Assembly (NCBI GenBank): GCA_027005175.1
Contig: JALTMC010000335.1
Location: 1-5,485 of the forward strand
From: Myxococcales bacterium
GTDB taxonomy: Bacteria > Myxococcota_C > UBA6777
DNA length: 5,485 nt
Direction: 5' to 3'
Part shown: in pieces, positions 1 through 5,485 of the stretch
How positions within the stretch are numbered: the stretch's first letter is position 1
How the letters are laid out: the number at the start of each line of letters is the position of its first letter
The notes under the pieces: generated by a model
The model's input: the letters and a program-made list of their open reading frames with translations, nothing else
Told to the model about the DNA's origin: nothing
Databases searched by the model: none
Made by a program: the position numbers and the translations under genes

Positions 1-71
1 ACCTGCCCGGTATCGACGCGGTGCCCTTCTCCATTGATGTTCAGCTCGTCATCGAATATTACTCCCGCTAA
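1..71 (+). CDS. rpsD: 30S ribosomal protein S4, C-terminal end (partial)
   Basis: This is the last 22 codons of a gene that enters from the left edge, read from base 3 to the TAA at 69-71. The peptide ends in DVQLVIEYYSR. That resembles the extreme C-terminus of ribosomal protein S4, whose family typically closes with a segment like NEQLIVEFYSR after a short stretch following the S4 RNA-binding domain. S4 is a primary 16S rRNA-binding protein that nucleates assembly of the small subunit body, and in several bacteria it also represses its own operon. The body of the protein, including the S4 domain, lies outside the window, so the call rests on a short tail only. A hairpin 21 bases after the stop suggests that the transcript ends here. 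Another ribosomal or unrelated protein with a similar tail cannot be excluded. Confidence 0.62.
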   Translation, partial: LPGIDAVPFSIDVQLVIEYYSR

Positions 72-92
72 GATCGCACCCTCCAAAAATGC

Positions 93-122
93 CAAGCCCG
101 AGCGGTTAGACTCTCGGGCTTG
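93..122 (+). terminator. Hairpin after rpsD, probable terminator
   Basis: A perfect 10-bp stem, CAAGCCCGAG (93-102) with CTCGGGCTTG (113-122), encloses a 10-base loop. It lies just after the stop of the S4 gene, where a transcript end is expected. On the + strand the stem is not followed by a clear T run, so it is not a textbook intrinsic terminator. On the - strand the stem is followed after a few bases by TTTTT (complement of AAAAA at 85-89), which would suit termination of leftward transcription, although no leftward gene is seen. The stem is direct observation; the function is inferred. Confidence 0.55.
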
Positions 123-140
123 TGTCACCCCCCTTGTATT

Positions 141-169
141 CGAAATCCCTCTTAGATAGGGGGATTTCG
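141..169 (+). other. Second stable hairpin in the rpsD-proB spacer
   Basis: A 12-bp stem (141-152 with 158-169, one G-T pair at 150/160) closes a 5-base loop, TAGAT. The outer nine pairs, CGAAATCCC and GGGATTTCG, are perfect. It lies 18 bases after the hairpin at 93-122 and about 155 bases ahead of the proB start. No T run follows on the + strand, so it is unlikely to be an intrinsic terminator by itself. It could protect the 3' end of the rpsD transcript, act with the first hairpin as a tandem stop, or be a palindromic protein-binding or repetitive extragenic element. Sequence alone does not decide between these. Confidence 0.45.
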
Positions 170-307
170 TGGTGTGCCCACACTCTCCTTCCTACAACAA
201 CTTTCCCATGCTGTTTACTACAGTCAACGACCCCCGCAAAATCCGGACTTTGTCCTATAGATTCTGCCGGGCCCGCGATCGGGAAGGGGTTTCCACGCCT
301 ACAACAT

Positions 308-313
308 AAAAGG
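308..313 (+). promoter_or_regulatory. Ribosome binding site of proB
   Basis: AAAAGG lies 10 bases before the ATG at 324. The spacer between them begins with a run of seven T (314-320). The site supports the ATG at 324 as the proB start; there is no other in-frame start near the conserved kinase core. Confidence 0.55.
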
Positions 314-323
314 TTTTTTTCTG

Positions 324-1172
324 ATGACATACTCAAAGACCGTGGAGACCTTGCCCCACCCTCAGCGTCCTCATTGCGCCATTCGTCAGGAGCTATTTGC
401 TCGTTGCCGACGCTTAATTGTCAAAGTGGGTAGCGCAATTCTCACAGGTGATCGTGGGCTTGATCGTGTCAACATCCATCGAATCAGTGATCAGATCGCC
501 GAGCTACGTGAACATGGGATCACCTGTGTCATTGTTTCATCGGGAGCCATTGCAGCAGGGTGGAAGCGTTTGAAGCACCCACAACCTCCCCAAACCATCC
601 CTCACAAACAAGCGGCTGCCGCTGTGGGTCAAAGCCGTTTAATGCGAGCCTGGGAAGAAGCCCTGGGCAAACACGAGCTGAATGTAGCCCAAGTCCTACT
701 GACAGCCGAAGGTATCAAGGATCAGCATCGCTACCTCAACGCTCGCCACACATTGGAGGCTTTGCTCGAATGGGGAGTGGTCCCTATTATCAACGAAAAC
801 GATACCGTAGCAACGGATGAGATCAAGTTCGGTGACAACGACCAATTGGCAGTACTTCTTGCGGACTTAATGGGCGCAGACCTGGCAATTCTTCTCACAG
901 ACACCGATGGACTCTATGACAGCAACCCACACACCCATTCGAATGCGAAACGGATCGCCCTGATATCTTCCATTGATGAAAGCCTATTTTCCATGGTAGA
1001 GGAATCAACGAGCCAAGTGGGTACAGGTGGCATGAAGAGTAAATTGATGGCGGCCCAAAAGTGCACCCATACAGGGATTCCACTGTTGATCGCTCATGGT
1101 CGGCAAAAGGAGATCCTCCTGCGCCTGTATCAAGGAGAATCATGGGGTTCTTTGTTTTTACCCCAGAACTAA
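324..1172 (+). CDS. proB: Glutamate 5-kinase, short form without PUA domain
   Basis: The enzyme phosphorylates L-glutamate on its gamma-carboxyl with ATP, the first and usually proline-inhibited step of proline synthesis; it is cytoplasmic. The 282 residues form one amino acid kinase domain. Visible motifs are the phosphate-binding KVGSAILT (34-41), VSSGAI (71-76), the AAAAVGQ segment (97-103), the substrate-binding stretch NENDTVATDEIKFGDND (157-173), LLTDTDGLYDSNP (190-202) and the glycine-rich GTGGMKSK (233-240). The protein stops at GSLFLPQN, where longer homologues such as the 367-residue E. coli enzyme continue into a C-terminal PUA domain, so this is the PUA-less form. I found no PUA remnant in other frames of the 186-base gap that follows. 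The first 28 residues precede the core and are not conserved-looking, but no later start is available. proA follows, separated by a repeat-bounded insert. Function is established for the family; the assignment is secure. Confidence 0.96.
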   Translation: MTYSKTVETLPHPQRPHCAIRQELFARCRRLIVKVGSAILTGDRGLDRVNIHRISDQIAELREHGITCVIVSSGAIAAGWKRLKHPQPPQTIPHKQAAAAVGQSRLMRAWEEALGKHELNVAQVLLTAEGIKDQHRYLNARHTLEALLEWGVVPIINENDTVATDEIKFGDNDQLAVLLADLMGADLAILLTDTDGLYDSNPHTHSNAKRIALISSIDESLFSMVEESTSQVGTGGMKSKLMAAQKCTHTGIPLLIAHGRQKEILLRLYQGESWGSLFLPQN

Positions 1173-1331
1173 GCCCGTCCAAAAAGAAAGTCGTTGATTT
1201 GCGCTTCGATTCGCCGCCCTGGCAAGGTTCTCCGACGAGAAAATAGCTTGCTATTCCAAGGATGTGGAACGCATCCGGGGTGGATAAAGCGGAGATGCAA
1301 ACGGTATAGGTTCTTTTTGGACGGACCCTAA
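1169..1331. repeat. Inverted-repeat-bounded element between proB and proA, MITE-like
   Basis: A perfect 14-bp inverted repeat, CCGTCCAAAAAGAA (1175-1188) and TTCTTTTTGGACGG (1311-1324), brackets 122 bases, far more than chance would give in a gap this short. CTAA stands on both sides (1169-1172, which includes the proB stop TAA, and 1328-1331), two and three bases outside the repeat arms. Read as a target duplication, the element is 155 bp (1173-1327). Removing it with one CTAA leaves proB and proA 27 bases apart with the proA ribosome binding site intact. No transposase is encoded, and the interior carries several small hairpins. Known elements of this size and form include Correia-type and ERIC-type repeats, but I recognise no family here. 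The same arms in RNA could instead form the closing stem of a structured leader for proA. Arms and CTAA are direct observation; mobility is inference. Confidence 0.55.
1228..1276 (+). other. Hairpin cluster inside the proB-proA element
   Basis: Two abutting hairpins with perfect 5-bp stems and 4-base loops are visible: TTCTC-CGAC-GAGAA (1228-1241) and AATAG-CTTG-CTATT (1242-1255). Next come two competing pairings, TTCCA with TGGAA (1254-1258 / 1265-1269) and GGATG with CATCC (1260-1264 / 1272-1276). ATCC (1273-1276) can also pair with GGAT (1282-1285). With the 14-bp outer arms these would make a closed multi-branched RNA of about 150 bases. It matches no riboswitch, tRNA or ribozyme core that I know. 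It may be only the folded interior of a mobile repeat. Confidence 0.35.
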
Positions 1332-1345
1332 CCTTACCCCCAATG

Positions 1346-1352
1346 AAAAGGA
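1346..1352 (+). promoter_or_regulatory. Ribosome binding site of proA
   Basis: AAAAGGA sits six bases before the ATG at 1359, a good Shine-Dalgarno at good spacing. It lies outside the right arm of the inverted repeat, so the putative insert would leave proA translation signals intact. Confidence 0.7.
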
Positions 1353-1358
1353 AAAACG

Positions 1359-2612
1359 ATGTCTTTGGAGCAAGCGATTCGTGAGTTGGGAGACCAAGCA
1401 CGCCAGGCCTCAATCCAGTTGGCGAGTGTGAGTAGCGATACAAAGGACAAGGCACTACAAGATCTAGCACAACGCCTCAATGACTCACGAGAAGAGATCG
1501 CCTCAGCCAACCAAAAAGACTTAGATGCAGCGGAGTTAAACGGTGTATCGGGGGCCAAGCTCGATCGTCTGCGATTAACACCACAACGCATTGACGCTCT
1601 GATCGCAGGTCTTCACGATGTAGTTGCACTGCCTGATCCAGTCGGTGAAGTGACCCGAATGTGGCGACGCCCCAACAACTTGCAAGTGGGACGTGTCAGG
1701 ATTCCTTTGGGTGTCATTGGTATCATCTACGAATCTCGCCCCAATGTGACAGTGGAGGCGGCTGTTCTCTGTGTCAAAGCGGGAAATGCTGTCATCTTGC
1801 GAGGAGGCTCAGAGGCTTTCCACTCCAACCAATGCCTCGCCGGACTGTTGCAAGAGTCTCTGCAATCCGCAGGGCTCCCTTCCCACGCTGTGCAACTCGT
1901 CAACACCACAGACAGAACTGCAGTAAGCCACTTACTCAAGCTGGAAGAGCAGATCGACGTCATGATCCCTCGTGGAGGAGAAGCCCTGATTCGCTTTGTT
2001 GCAGAAAATGCAAGGATGCCTGTGCTCAAGCACTACAAAGGTGTGTGCCATGTGTTTGTGGATGCAGAGGCTGACTTGGATATGGCGACCTCCATCTGTG
2101 TCAACGCCAAAGTACAACGCCCCGGTGTCTGCAATGCCATGGAGACAATGCTTGTCCACAAACAAGTGGCCTCGGATTTTTTACCCCAGGTCGCCAAAGC
2201 ATTGCAAGCCGAAGGAGTGACATTAAAGGGATGCCCCCAAACCGTCGATATTTTAGGTTGTGATCTCGCAACAGAAGAAGACTGGTATGAAGAATACCTT
2301 GATCTCACCTTGGCTGTGCGTATCATCGACTCCATGGAGGAGGCCATCGACCACATTCATCACTATGGTTCACAGCATACGGAAGCGATTGTGACAGATA
2401 ACTATGGGAATGCACAATCTTTTTTACAGCGAGTGCTGTCCTCCTTAGTGCTCGTCAATGCATCGACTCGCTTCAACGATGGTTTTGAACTTGGCTTGGG
2501 AGCAGAGATAGGAATTTCAACCTCTCGCCTCCACGCTTTCGGACCCATGGGGTTGGAAGAATTGACCACGACCAAATATATAGCGTATGGTCAAGGTCAG
2601 ATCCGATCATAA
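1359..2612 (+). CDS. proA: Gamma-glutamyl phosphate reductase
   Basis: The enzyme reduces gamma-glutamyl phosphate with NADPH to glutamate 5-semialdehyde, the second step of proline synthesis; it belongs to the aldehyde dehydrogenase superfamily and is cytoplasmic. At 417 residues it has the standard length. Visible are YESRPNVT (124-131), [10 protein letters not shown] (148-157), IPRGG (203-207), [12 protein letters not shown] (224-235), the catalytic cysteine C258 in [16 protein letters not shown] (252-267), TEAIVT (341-346), and the long C-terminal signature from [14 protein letters not shown] (372-385) to [13 protein letters not shown] (392-404). No key residue is missing. The product of ProB is unstable, so the pair is normally encoded together, as here. 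The gap to proB is unusually long because of the inverted-repeat element. The next gene begins 39 bases downstream and is probably co-transcribed. The start is fixed by the strong ribosome binding site. Confidence 0.97.
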   Translation: MSLEQAIRELGDQARQASIQLASVSSDTKDKALQDLAQRLNDSREEIASANQKDLDAAELNGVSGAKLDRLRLTPQRIDALIAGLHDVVALPDPVGEVTRMWRRPNNLQVGRVRIPLGVIGIIYESRPNVTVEAAVLCVKAGNAVILRGGSEAFHSNQCLAGLLQESLQSAGLPSHAVQLVNTTDRTAVSHLLKLEEQIDVMIPRGGEALIRFVAENARMPVLKHYKGVCHVFVDAEADLDMATSICVNAKVQRPGVCNAMETMLVHKQVASDFLPQVAKALQAEGVTLKGCPQTVDILGCDLATEEDWYEEYLDLTLAVRIIDSMEEAIDHIHHYGSQHTEAIVTDNYGNAQSFLQRVLSSLVLVNASTRFNDGFELGLGAEIGISTSRLHAFGPMGLEELTTTKYIAYGQGQIRS

Positions 2613-2621
2613 ATTGGGTTT

Positions 2622-2654
2622 GGGACACTCCCTCACAGGGAAAAGACCCTTGTG
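2622..2654 (+). promoter_or_regulatory. Alternating hairpins covering the start of the unknown gene
   Basis: Four short complementary tracts follow one another: GGGA (2622-2625), TCCCT (2629-2633), AGGGA (2637-2641) and CCCT (2647-2650). Each can pair with its neighbour, so the pairings exclude one another. The last hairpin extends to CAC (2634-2636) with GTG (2652-2654) across a one-base bulge. It would then hide both the AGGG ribosome binding site and the GTG start codon. The middle hairpin would hide only the AGGG. Such an arrangement suits translational control or coupling to ribosomes leaving proA, but the stems are short and the control is inferred. Confidence 0.35.
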
Positions 2655-4064
2655 ACCACTATCAAAAAAGTAGAAAAAGAAGTTGATGCACCTTGGATGT
2701 TATCCATGAAATGGAAGAATTGGTCCCCACAACAGTCAAAGAGTTCACATGAGGACGCTCCCCAAGAGGTCATTCCTCCCGTCGTTCGCCTTGTTTTGGA
2801 GGCAATCCCCTACGAGAACACGAGACACTTATTCCACGACTTGTTGCGTATCGCGTTCCCTGCCCTTCAAAAGCTTGCAGAATTAAATGATCATATTTTC
2901 CAATGTTATTCTGCCTACAACACAGGGAAAGAAGAGAGCGGTGAGCTTGATCTGATGATCACACTGCTCCGCAATGATATATTTCAATACCCCCACCAAC
3001 TGATCAAGCGACAAGCGCAGCTAGGGCTACTTGATGTTGCTCTACCAGAAGATGAAACCTGGAACTCAGGTGAGTTTGATTTTGGTGATTTTGAGAGCCA
3101 CACCAGCCAACCTGCTCTCCAGGGACTAAGCAGCAGTGATCGATTCAAAGCCGCTCTTACCCCAAGTCGTCCCTCCCATGAGTTGGCAGGGGTACAGGAA
3201 AATGAGATCGACGAAGCTTTTGACTTCTTTACTGATCACATCGACGAGTCAGACATTCAGACTCGTATTGATACTCTCGCACAAGATCTCGCGTTGCTAG
3301 GTTTGACACTGGGAGAACAAATACAACAACATGAAGCTCGCTTGCGGCAGGCTTTTCGTGAGGCCAATTACAGTCTCGTTATTCGAGAGTTGGATGCCAG
3401 CCGCACCACCCTGCTAGAAGGTATCTTCGCGTTTGTCTCTTCCATCTTTGCTTGCTTTCTTGAAGACTTTGACACATCCTCTCTGCCCGGTTACCGAGAT
3501 GCCTTGGAGCAAGCTTTAATTGCGAGAGAGGGAACAACTCAGTTGCTCCACGACACCAATGACTTGAACCAAGAGATTCAAAAAGAAGACATCTCGGATG
3601 AGTCACGTCGCGTATATATCGCATCCCTCCATCAGACACTGAACCGATTCATCGGAGACAAAGCATTCAATTGCCTGTCTCCCGCCAATCGTTGGGAGTT
3701 GGTCAACTTTGTACAACAGCTACAAGCTCCATCGATGAGAGGCATCAAGCAAGCTTCCGAAGGTTTAAGCAAATATTTAGAATCACTACAGATGATGGAC
3801 CAAAGTGAGATCCTACAACAGCATGATCAGGATCTGCTCGAAGAAGTTCAGTCACAGCTCGAAGCAGCACAATCCATTCTGGAGATAAGCCCGATCAATG
3901 CAGTGGATATTATCTGCCAGGTCCAAAAAACGGCGCAGCCACTCTTTGGCCGTCAACCTCACCTGGACATCCACCTCAAACAATGGGAAGAACAACCCTT
4001 TCAGTCTGAGCAGCCCGAAGAAATTAAACGGTTTATTGAGCAGATGCAGACGATCATTCGCTGA
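2652..4064 (+). CDS. Hypothetical protein, helical and acidic, family not recognised
   Basis: I do not recognise this 470-residue protein. It has no signal peptide and no obvious enzyme motif such as a Walker A. The N-terminus (1-30) is basic and tryptophan-containing (W15, W21, W24). A helical block follows at about 40-130. A linker at 131-200 carries two acidic-aromatic patches (EFDFGDF at 141-147 and AFDFFTDHIDE at 189-199) separated by Ser/Pro-rich sequence. The rest (201-470) looks almost wholly helical, rich in Gln, Glu and Leu, partly with coiled-coil character. One segment, GIFAFVSSIFACFL (257-270), is clearly hydrophobic but short. Four cysteines are scattered (85, 268, 341, 422) with no metal-site spacing. 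I chose the GTG at 2652 because AGGG (2637-2640) stands 11 bases before it; ATG at residue 16 or 19 is a possible alternative. The gene starts 39 bases after proA, which suggests co-transcription. Codon use looks like that of its neighbours. A scaffold or interaction role is a guess only. Confidence 0.85.
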   Translation: MTTIKKVEKEVDAPWMLSMKWKNWSPQQSKSSHEDAPQEVIPPVVRLVLEAIPYENTRHLFHDLLRIAFPALQKLAELNDHIFQCYSAYNTGKEESGELDLMITLLRNDIFQYPHQLIKRQAQLGLLDVALPEDETWNSGEFDFGDFESHTSQPALQGLSSSDRFKAALTPSRPSHELAGVQENEIDEAFDFFTDHIDESDIQTRIDTLAQDLALLGLTLGEQIQQHEARLRQAFREANYSLVIRELDASRTTLLEGIFAFVSSIFACFLEDFDTSSLPGYRDALEQALIAREGTTQLLHDTNDLNQEIQKEDISDESRRVYIASLHQTLNRFIGDKAFNCLSPANRWELVNFVQQLQAPSMRGIKQASEGLSKYLESLQMMDQSEILQQHDQDLLEEVQSQLEAAQSILEISPINAVDIICQVQKTAQPLFGRQPHLDIHLKQWEEQPFQSEQPEEIKRFIEQMQTIIR

Positions 4065-4092
4065 GTACTTTTGTTCGATTGGGTGAAAGTAC
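4065..4092 (+). other. Hairpin just after the unknown gene
   Basis: GTACTTT (4065-4071) pairs perfectly with AAAGTAC (4086-4092), and one more G-T pair (4072/4085) extends the stem to eight around a 12-base loop. It begins on the first base after the TGA. No T run follows and the stem is AT-rich, so it is at best a weak terminator. It could instead be a 3'-end stabiliser or chance. It lies 30 bases ahead of the next gene's start codon. Confidence 0.3.
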
Positions 4093-4106
4093 CACGTCGT
4101 CGCTCT

Positions 4107-4111
4107 AAGGA
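4107..4111 (+). promoter_or_regulatory. Ribosome binding site of the cls-like gene
   Basis: AAGGA lies 11 bases before the ATG at 4123, slightly long but usable. The reading frame is closed by a TGA at 4084-4086 and offers no other ATG, GTG or TTG before 4123, so this ATG is the most upstream start. Confidence 0.5.
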
Positions 4112-4122
4112 ATCTCCCACGT

Positions 4123-5485
4123 ATGATATGGCTTTATTTTCTAACGACCGATGAGATCTACCAGCCTCTATTGTATATCTTTGAGCAGTTTTGGTATCTT
4201 TTGCTTCTGTTTCTCATTGGAGTTTCGGCATTCTCAGCAGCAACACACGCCGTCTTGTTCAAGCGAGAGGTTCGGGGAGCGATCGGTTGGATTGGTGTGA
4301 TCCTACTGGTTCCACTGCTTGGCTCCATTCTCTACTTTTTGTTTGGAATCAATCGTGTCCAACGCCGAGCCACCACATTGTTTCACGATCGAGATCGACT
4401 GGAGTCTCCCCATGCCCCTCGCTTATTCCATGATACAGAGCTAACCGCCCATCTCGGAGGCAACCAGGGGCTCCTTCCCCTCTTCCGGCTGGTCAACAAA
4501 GTGTCGCGTCGTGCCTTGACTCCAGGTAACCGCATCACTCCCCTGGTTCAGGGTGATACGGCATACCCCGAGATGCTAGATGCCATCATCAAAGCCCAAA
4601 CATCCATCAGCCTGTGTACCTATATTTTTGACGATGACGCGATCGGGAAAGAGTTTCGCCAGGCTCTGTTGCAAGCGCAAAGCAGAGGTGTTGAAGTCAG
4701 AATATTGATAGACGCAGTAGGGGCACGCTACTCGTTTCCTCCCATTCATCACCAGATGCTTCAAGAAGGTCTGGACGCCGCAGTCTTTATGCCAACCCGC
4801 CTTCCACTGCGTTTGGCCTATGCAAACCTTCGAAATCACCGAAAGATCCTTGTCGTGGATGGACGTATTGGATTTACAGGAGGCATGAATATTCGAGCAG
4901 GACACCAGCTCTTGTCGAAGCCCAAGCATCCTGTCCAAGACCTACACTTTAAACTGGAAGGCCCCGTGGTAGCTCACTTACAAGAAACATTTTGTGAAGA
5001 CTGGTCCTATGTCACAGGAAACTCGCTCCAAGGTTCGCTCTGGTTCCCCGAGCTGCAAGAGGTGGGCGATGTCGCCTGTCGAGGGCTAAGCGATGGCCCT
5101 GATGAAGACTTTGAACACATTCGCTGGGCCATTTTGGGAGCCCTGTCTACCGCAGAACACTCTGTCCACATCATCACCCCCTATTTTCTACCCGACAATG
5201 TACTCATGAACATGCTTGATGTGGCCGCAATGCGCGGCATCGATGTAGAGATCCTTGTCCCCTCCCAAAACAATCTAACTCTGGTACAGTGGGCCTCCGA
5301 AGCCCACTTTGCCTACATCCTATCCAAAGGTTGCCGCATTTACCAAACACCGGCACCCTTTGACCACACAAAGTTGATGATCGTAGACAACCTTTGGGTG
5401 ATGATGGGTTCCGCCAACTGGGATCCACGCAGCTTGCGACTCAATTTTGAGTTCAATGTCGAATGTTATGACCGTGAGTTTGCAC
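4123..5485 (+). CDS. cls: Cardiolipin synthase, phospholipase D family (3' end missing)
   Basis: The family joins two phosphatidylglycerol molecules (ClsA type) into cardiolipin and glycerol at the inner membrane. The 454 codons present cover nearly the whole protein. Two membrane segments lie at about 23-46 and 53-75; the second, GWIGVILLVPLLGSILYFLFG (55-75), is the typical PLDc_N anchor. The first PLD domain has H239-x-K241-x4-D246 (NHRKILVVDG, followed by FTGGMNI). The second has TPYFLPD (352-358) and H415-x-K417-x4-D422, followed by MGSANWDPRS. Both catalytic HKD motifs are intact. By comparison with the 486-residue E. coli ClsA about 40 C-terminal residues lie beyond the window. The anchor and the spacing of motifs favour ClsA-like cardiolipin synthase over other phospholipase D enzymes, though exact substrate use cannot be read. 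It follows the unknown gene by 58 bases and may share its transcript. Confidence 0.93.
   Translation, partial: MIWLYFLTTDEIYQPLLYIFEQFWYLLLLFLIGVSAFSAATHAVLFKREVRGAIGWIGVILLVPLLGSILYFLFGINRVQRRATTLFHDRDRLESPHAPRLFHDTELTAHLGGNQGLLPLFRLVNKVSRRALTPGNRITPLVQGDTAYPEMLDAIIKAQTSISLCTYIFDDDAIGKEFRQALLQAQSRGVEVRILIDAVGARYSFPPIHHQMLQEGLDAAVFMPTRLPLRLAYANLRNHRKILVVDGRIGFTGGMNIRAGHQLLSKPKHPVQDLHFKLEGPVVAHLQETFCEDWSYVTGNSLQGSLWFPELQEVGDVACRGLSDGPDEDFEHIRWAILGALSTAEHSVHIITPYFLPDNVLMNMLDVAAMRGIDVEILVPSQNNLTLVQWASEAHFAYILSKGCRIYQTPAPFDHTKLMIVDNLWVMMGSANWDPRSLRLNFEFNVECYDREFA

Larger units (their letters stand above)
123..323. other. Non-coding spacer between rpsD and proB
   Basis: These bases hold no convincing gene. 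Reading frames exist on both strands, but they overlap proB or the hairpins and resemble no known protein. Visible content is the hairpin at 141-169, a small CCCG/CGGG inverted repeat near 272-283, and the proB ribosome binding site at the right end. The proB promoter should lie here if the upstream hairpin terminates transcription. The best -10-like word is TATAGA at 256-261, but no good -35 box sits at the right distance, so I do not mark a promoter. I see no tRNA, no T-box-like leader and no binding site I can name. Confidence 0.5.

Noticed and set aside
250-261. proB promoter based on TATAGA at 256-261
   Set aside because: No -35-like hexamer lies 16-18 bases upstream, so the match is no better than chance.
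314-320. Run of seven T before proB as an intrinsic terminator or phase-variable tract
   Set aside because: No GC-rich stem directly precedes it, and seven bases is too short to argue for slippage without comparing isolates; it is probably just an AT-rich spacer after the ribosome binding site.
106-433. Open frames on both strands in the rpsD-proB spacer (76 and 103 residues)
   Set aside because: They overlap the hairpins and the proB start, have no convincing ribosome binding site, and read as random sequence.
1173-1358. Remnant of a PUA domain or frameshifted C-terminus of ProB
   Set aside because: The three forward frames show no PUA-like sequence and the gap is shorter than a PUA domain, so no frameshift is needed to explain it.
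1173-1358. A tRNA, T-box or known riboswitch between proB and proA
   Set aside because: There is no TTCGA-type T-loop, acceptor stem, T-box word or known riboswitch core; only generic hairpins and the long inverted repeat are visible.
895-1470. A 191-residue open frame on the - strand across the proB-proA gap
   Set aside because: It lies antisense to the 3' end of proB and the 5' end of proA and crosses the inverted-repeat element. Its composition resembles no protein family, so it is a shadow frame.
4576-4938. A 120-residue open frame on the - strand inside the cls-like gene
   Set aside because: It is wholly antisense to the conserved first PLD domain, whose HKD motif is intact in the + frame.

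Overview
The window is bacterial chromosomal DNA of roughly balanced base composition. All recognisable genes lie on the + strand, in the order: 3' end of a probable rpsD (ribosomal protein S4), proB, proA, an unrecognised 470-residue protein, and a cardiolipin-synthase-type phospholipase D gene that runs off the right edge. Nothing here fixes the phylum. The proteins are clearly bacterial, start sites have purine-rich Shine-Dalgarno sequences, and ProB is the short form without a PUA domain. I leave the taxonomic group open.

Layout. Positions 1-71 are the end of the S4 reading frame. A 252-base non-coding stretch follows, with two perfect or near-perfect hairpins (93-122 and 141-169), the first probably a terminator. 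proB (324-1172) and proA (1359-2612) encode glutamate 5-kinase and gamma-glutamyl phosphate reductase, the first two steps of proline synthesis from glutamate. Between them sits a 186-base gap holding the most unusual object of the window. It is a perfect 14-bp inverted repeat (1175-1188 / 1311-1324) around about 120 bases of hairpin-rich sequence, with CTAA on both sides (1169-1172 and 1328-1331). Removing the element plus one CTAA leaves a 27-base proB-proA spacer with a good Shine-Dalgarno, as expected of a tight operon. A MITE-like insertion is therefore a reasonable hypothesis.

The unknown gene starts 39 bases after proA with a GTG, inside a chain of mutually exclusive GGGA/TCCC hairpins that cover both its ribosome binding site and its start codon. 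The product looks mainly alpha-helical, acidic and cytoplasmic, with two acidic-aromatic patches and one short hydrophobic segment; I do not recognise its family. After a 58-base gap containing another hairpin comes the cls-like gene, with two N-terminal membrane segments and both HKD motifs, lacking only its C-terminal tail.

How the genes work together: ProB makes gamma-glutamyl phosphate, a labile intermediate, and ProA reduces it to glutamate semialdehyde, which cyclises and is reduced by ProC (not in this window). The unknown gene is probably co-transcribed with proBA judging by spacing. The cls gene may be read from the same transcript or from its own promoter; the sequence does not settle this.
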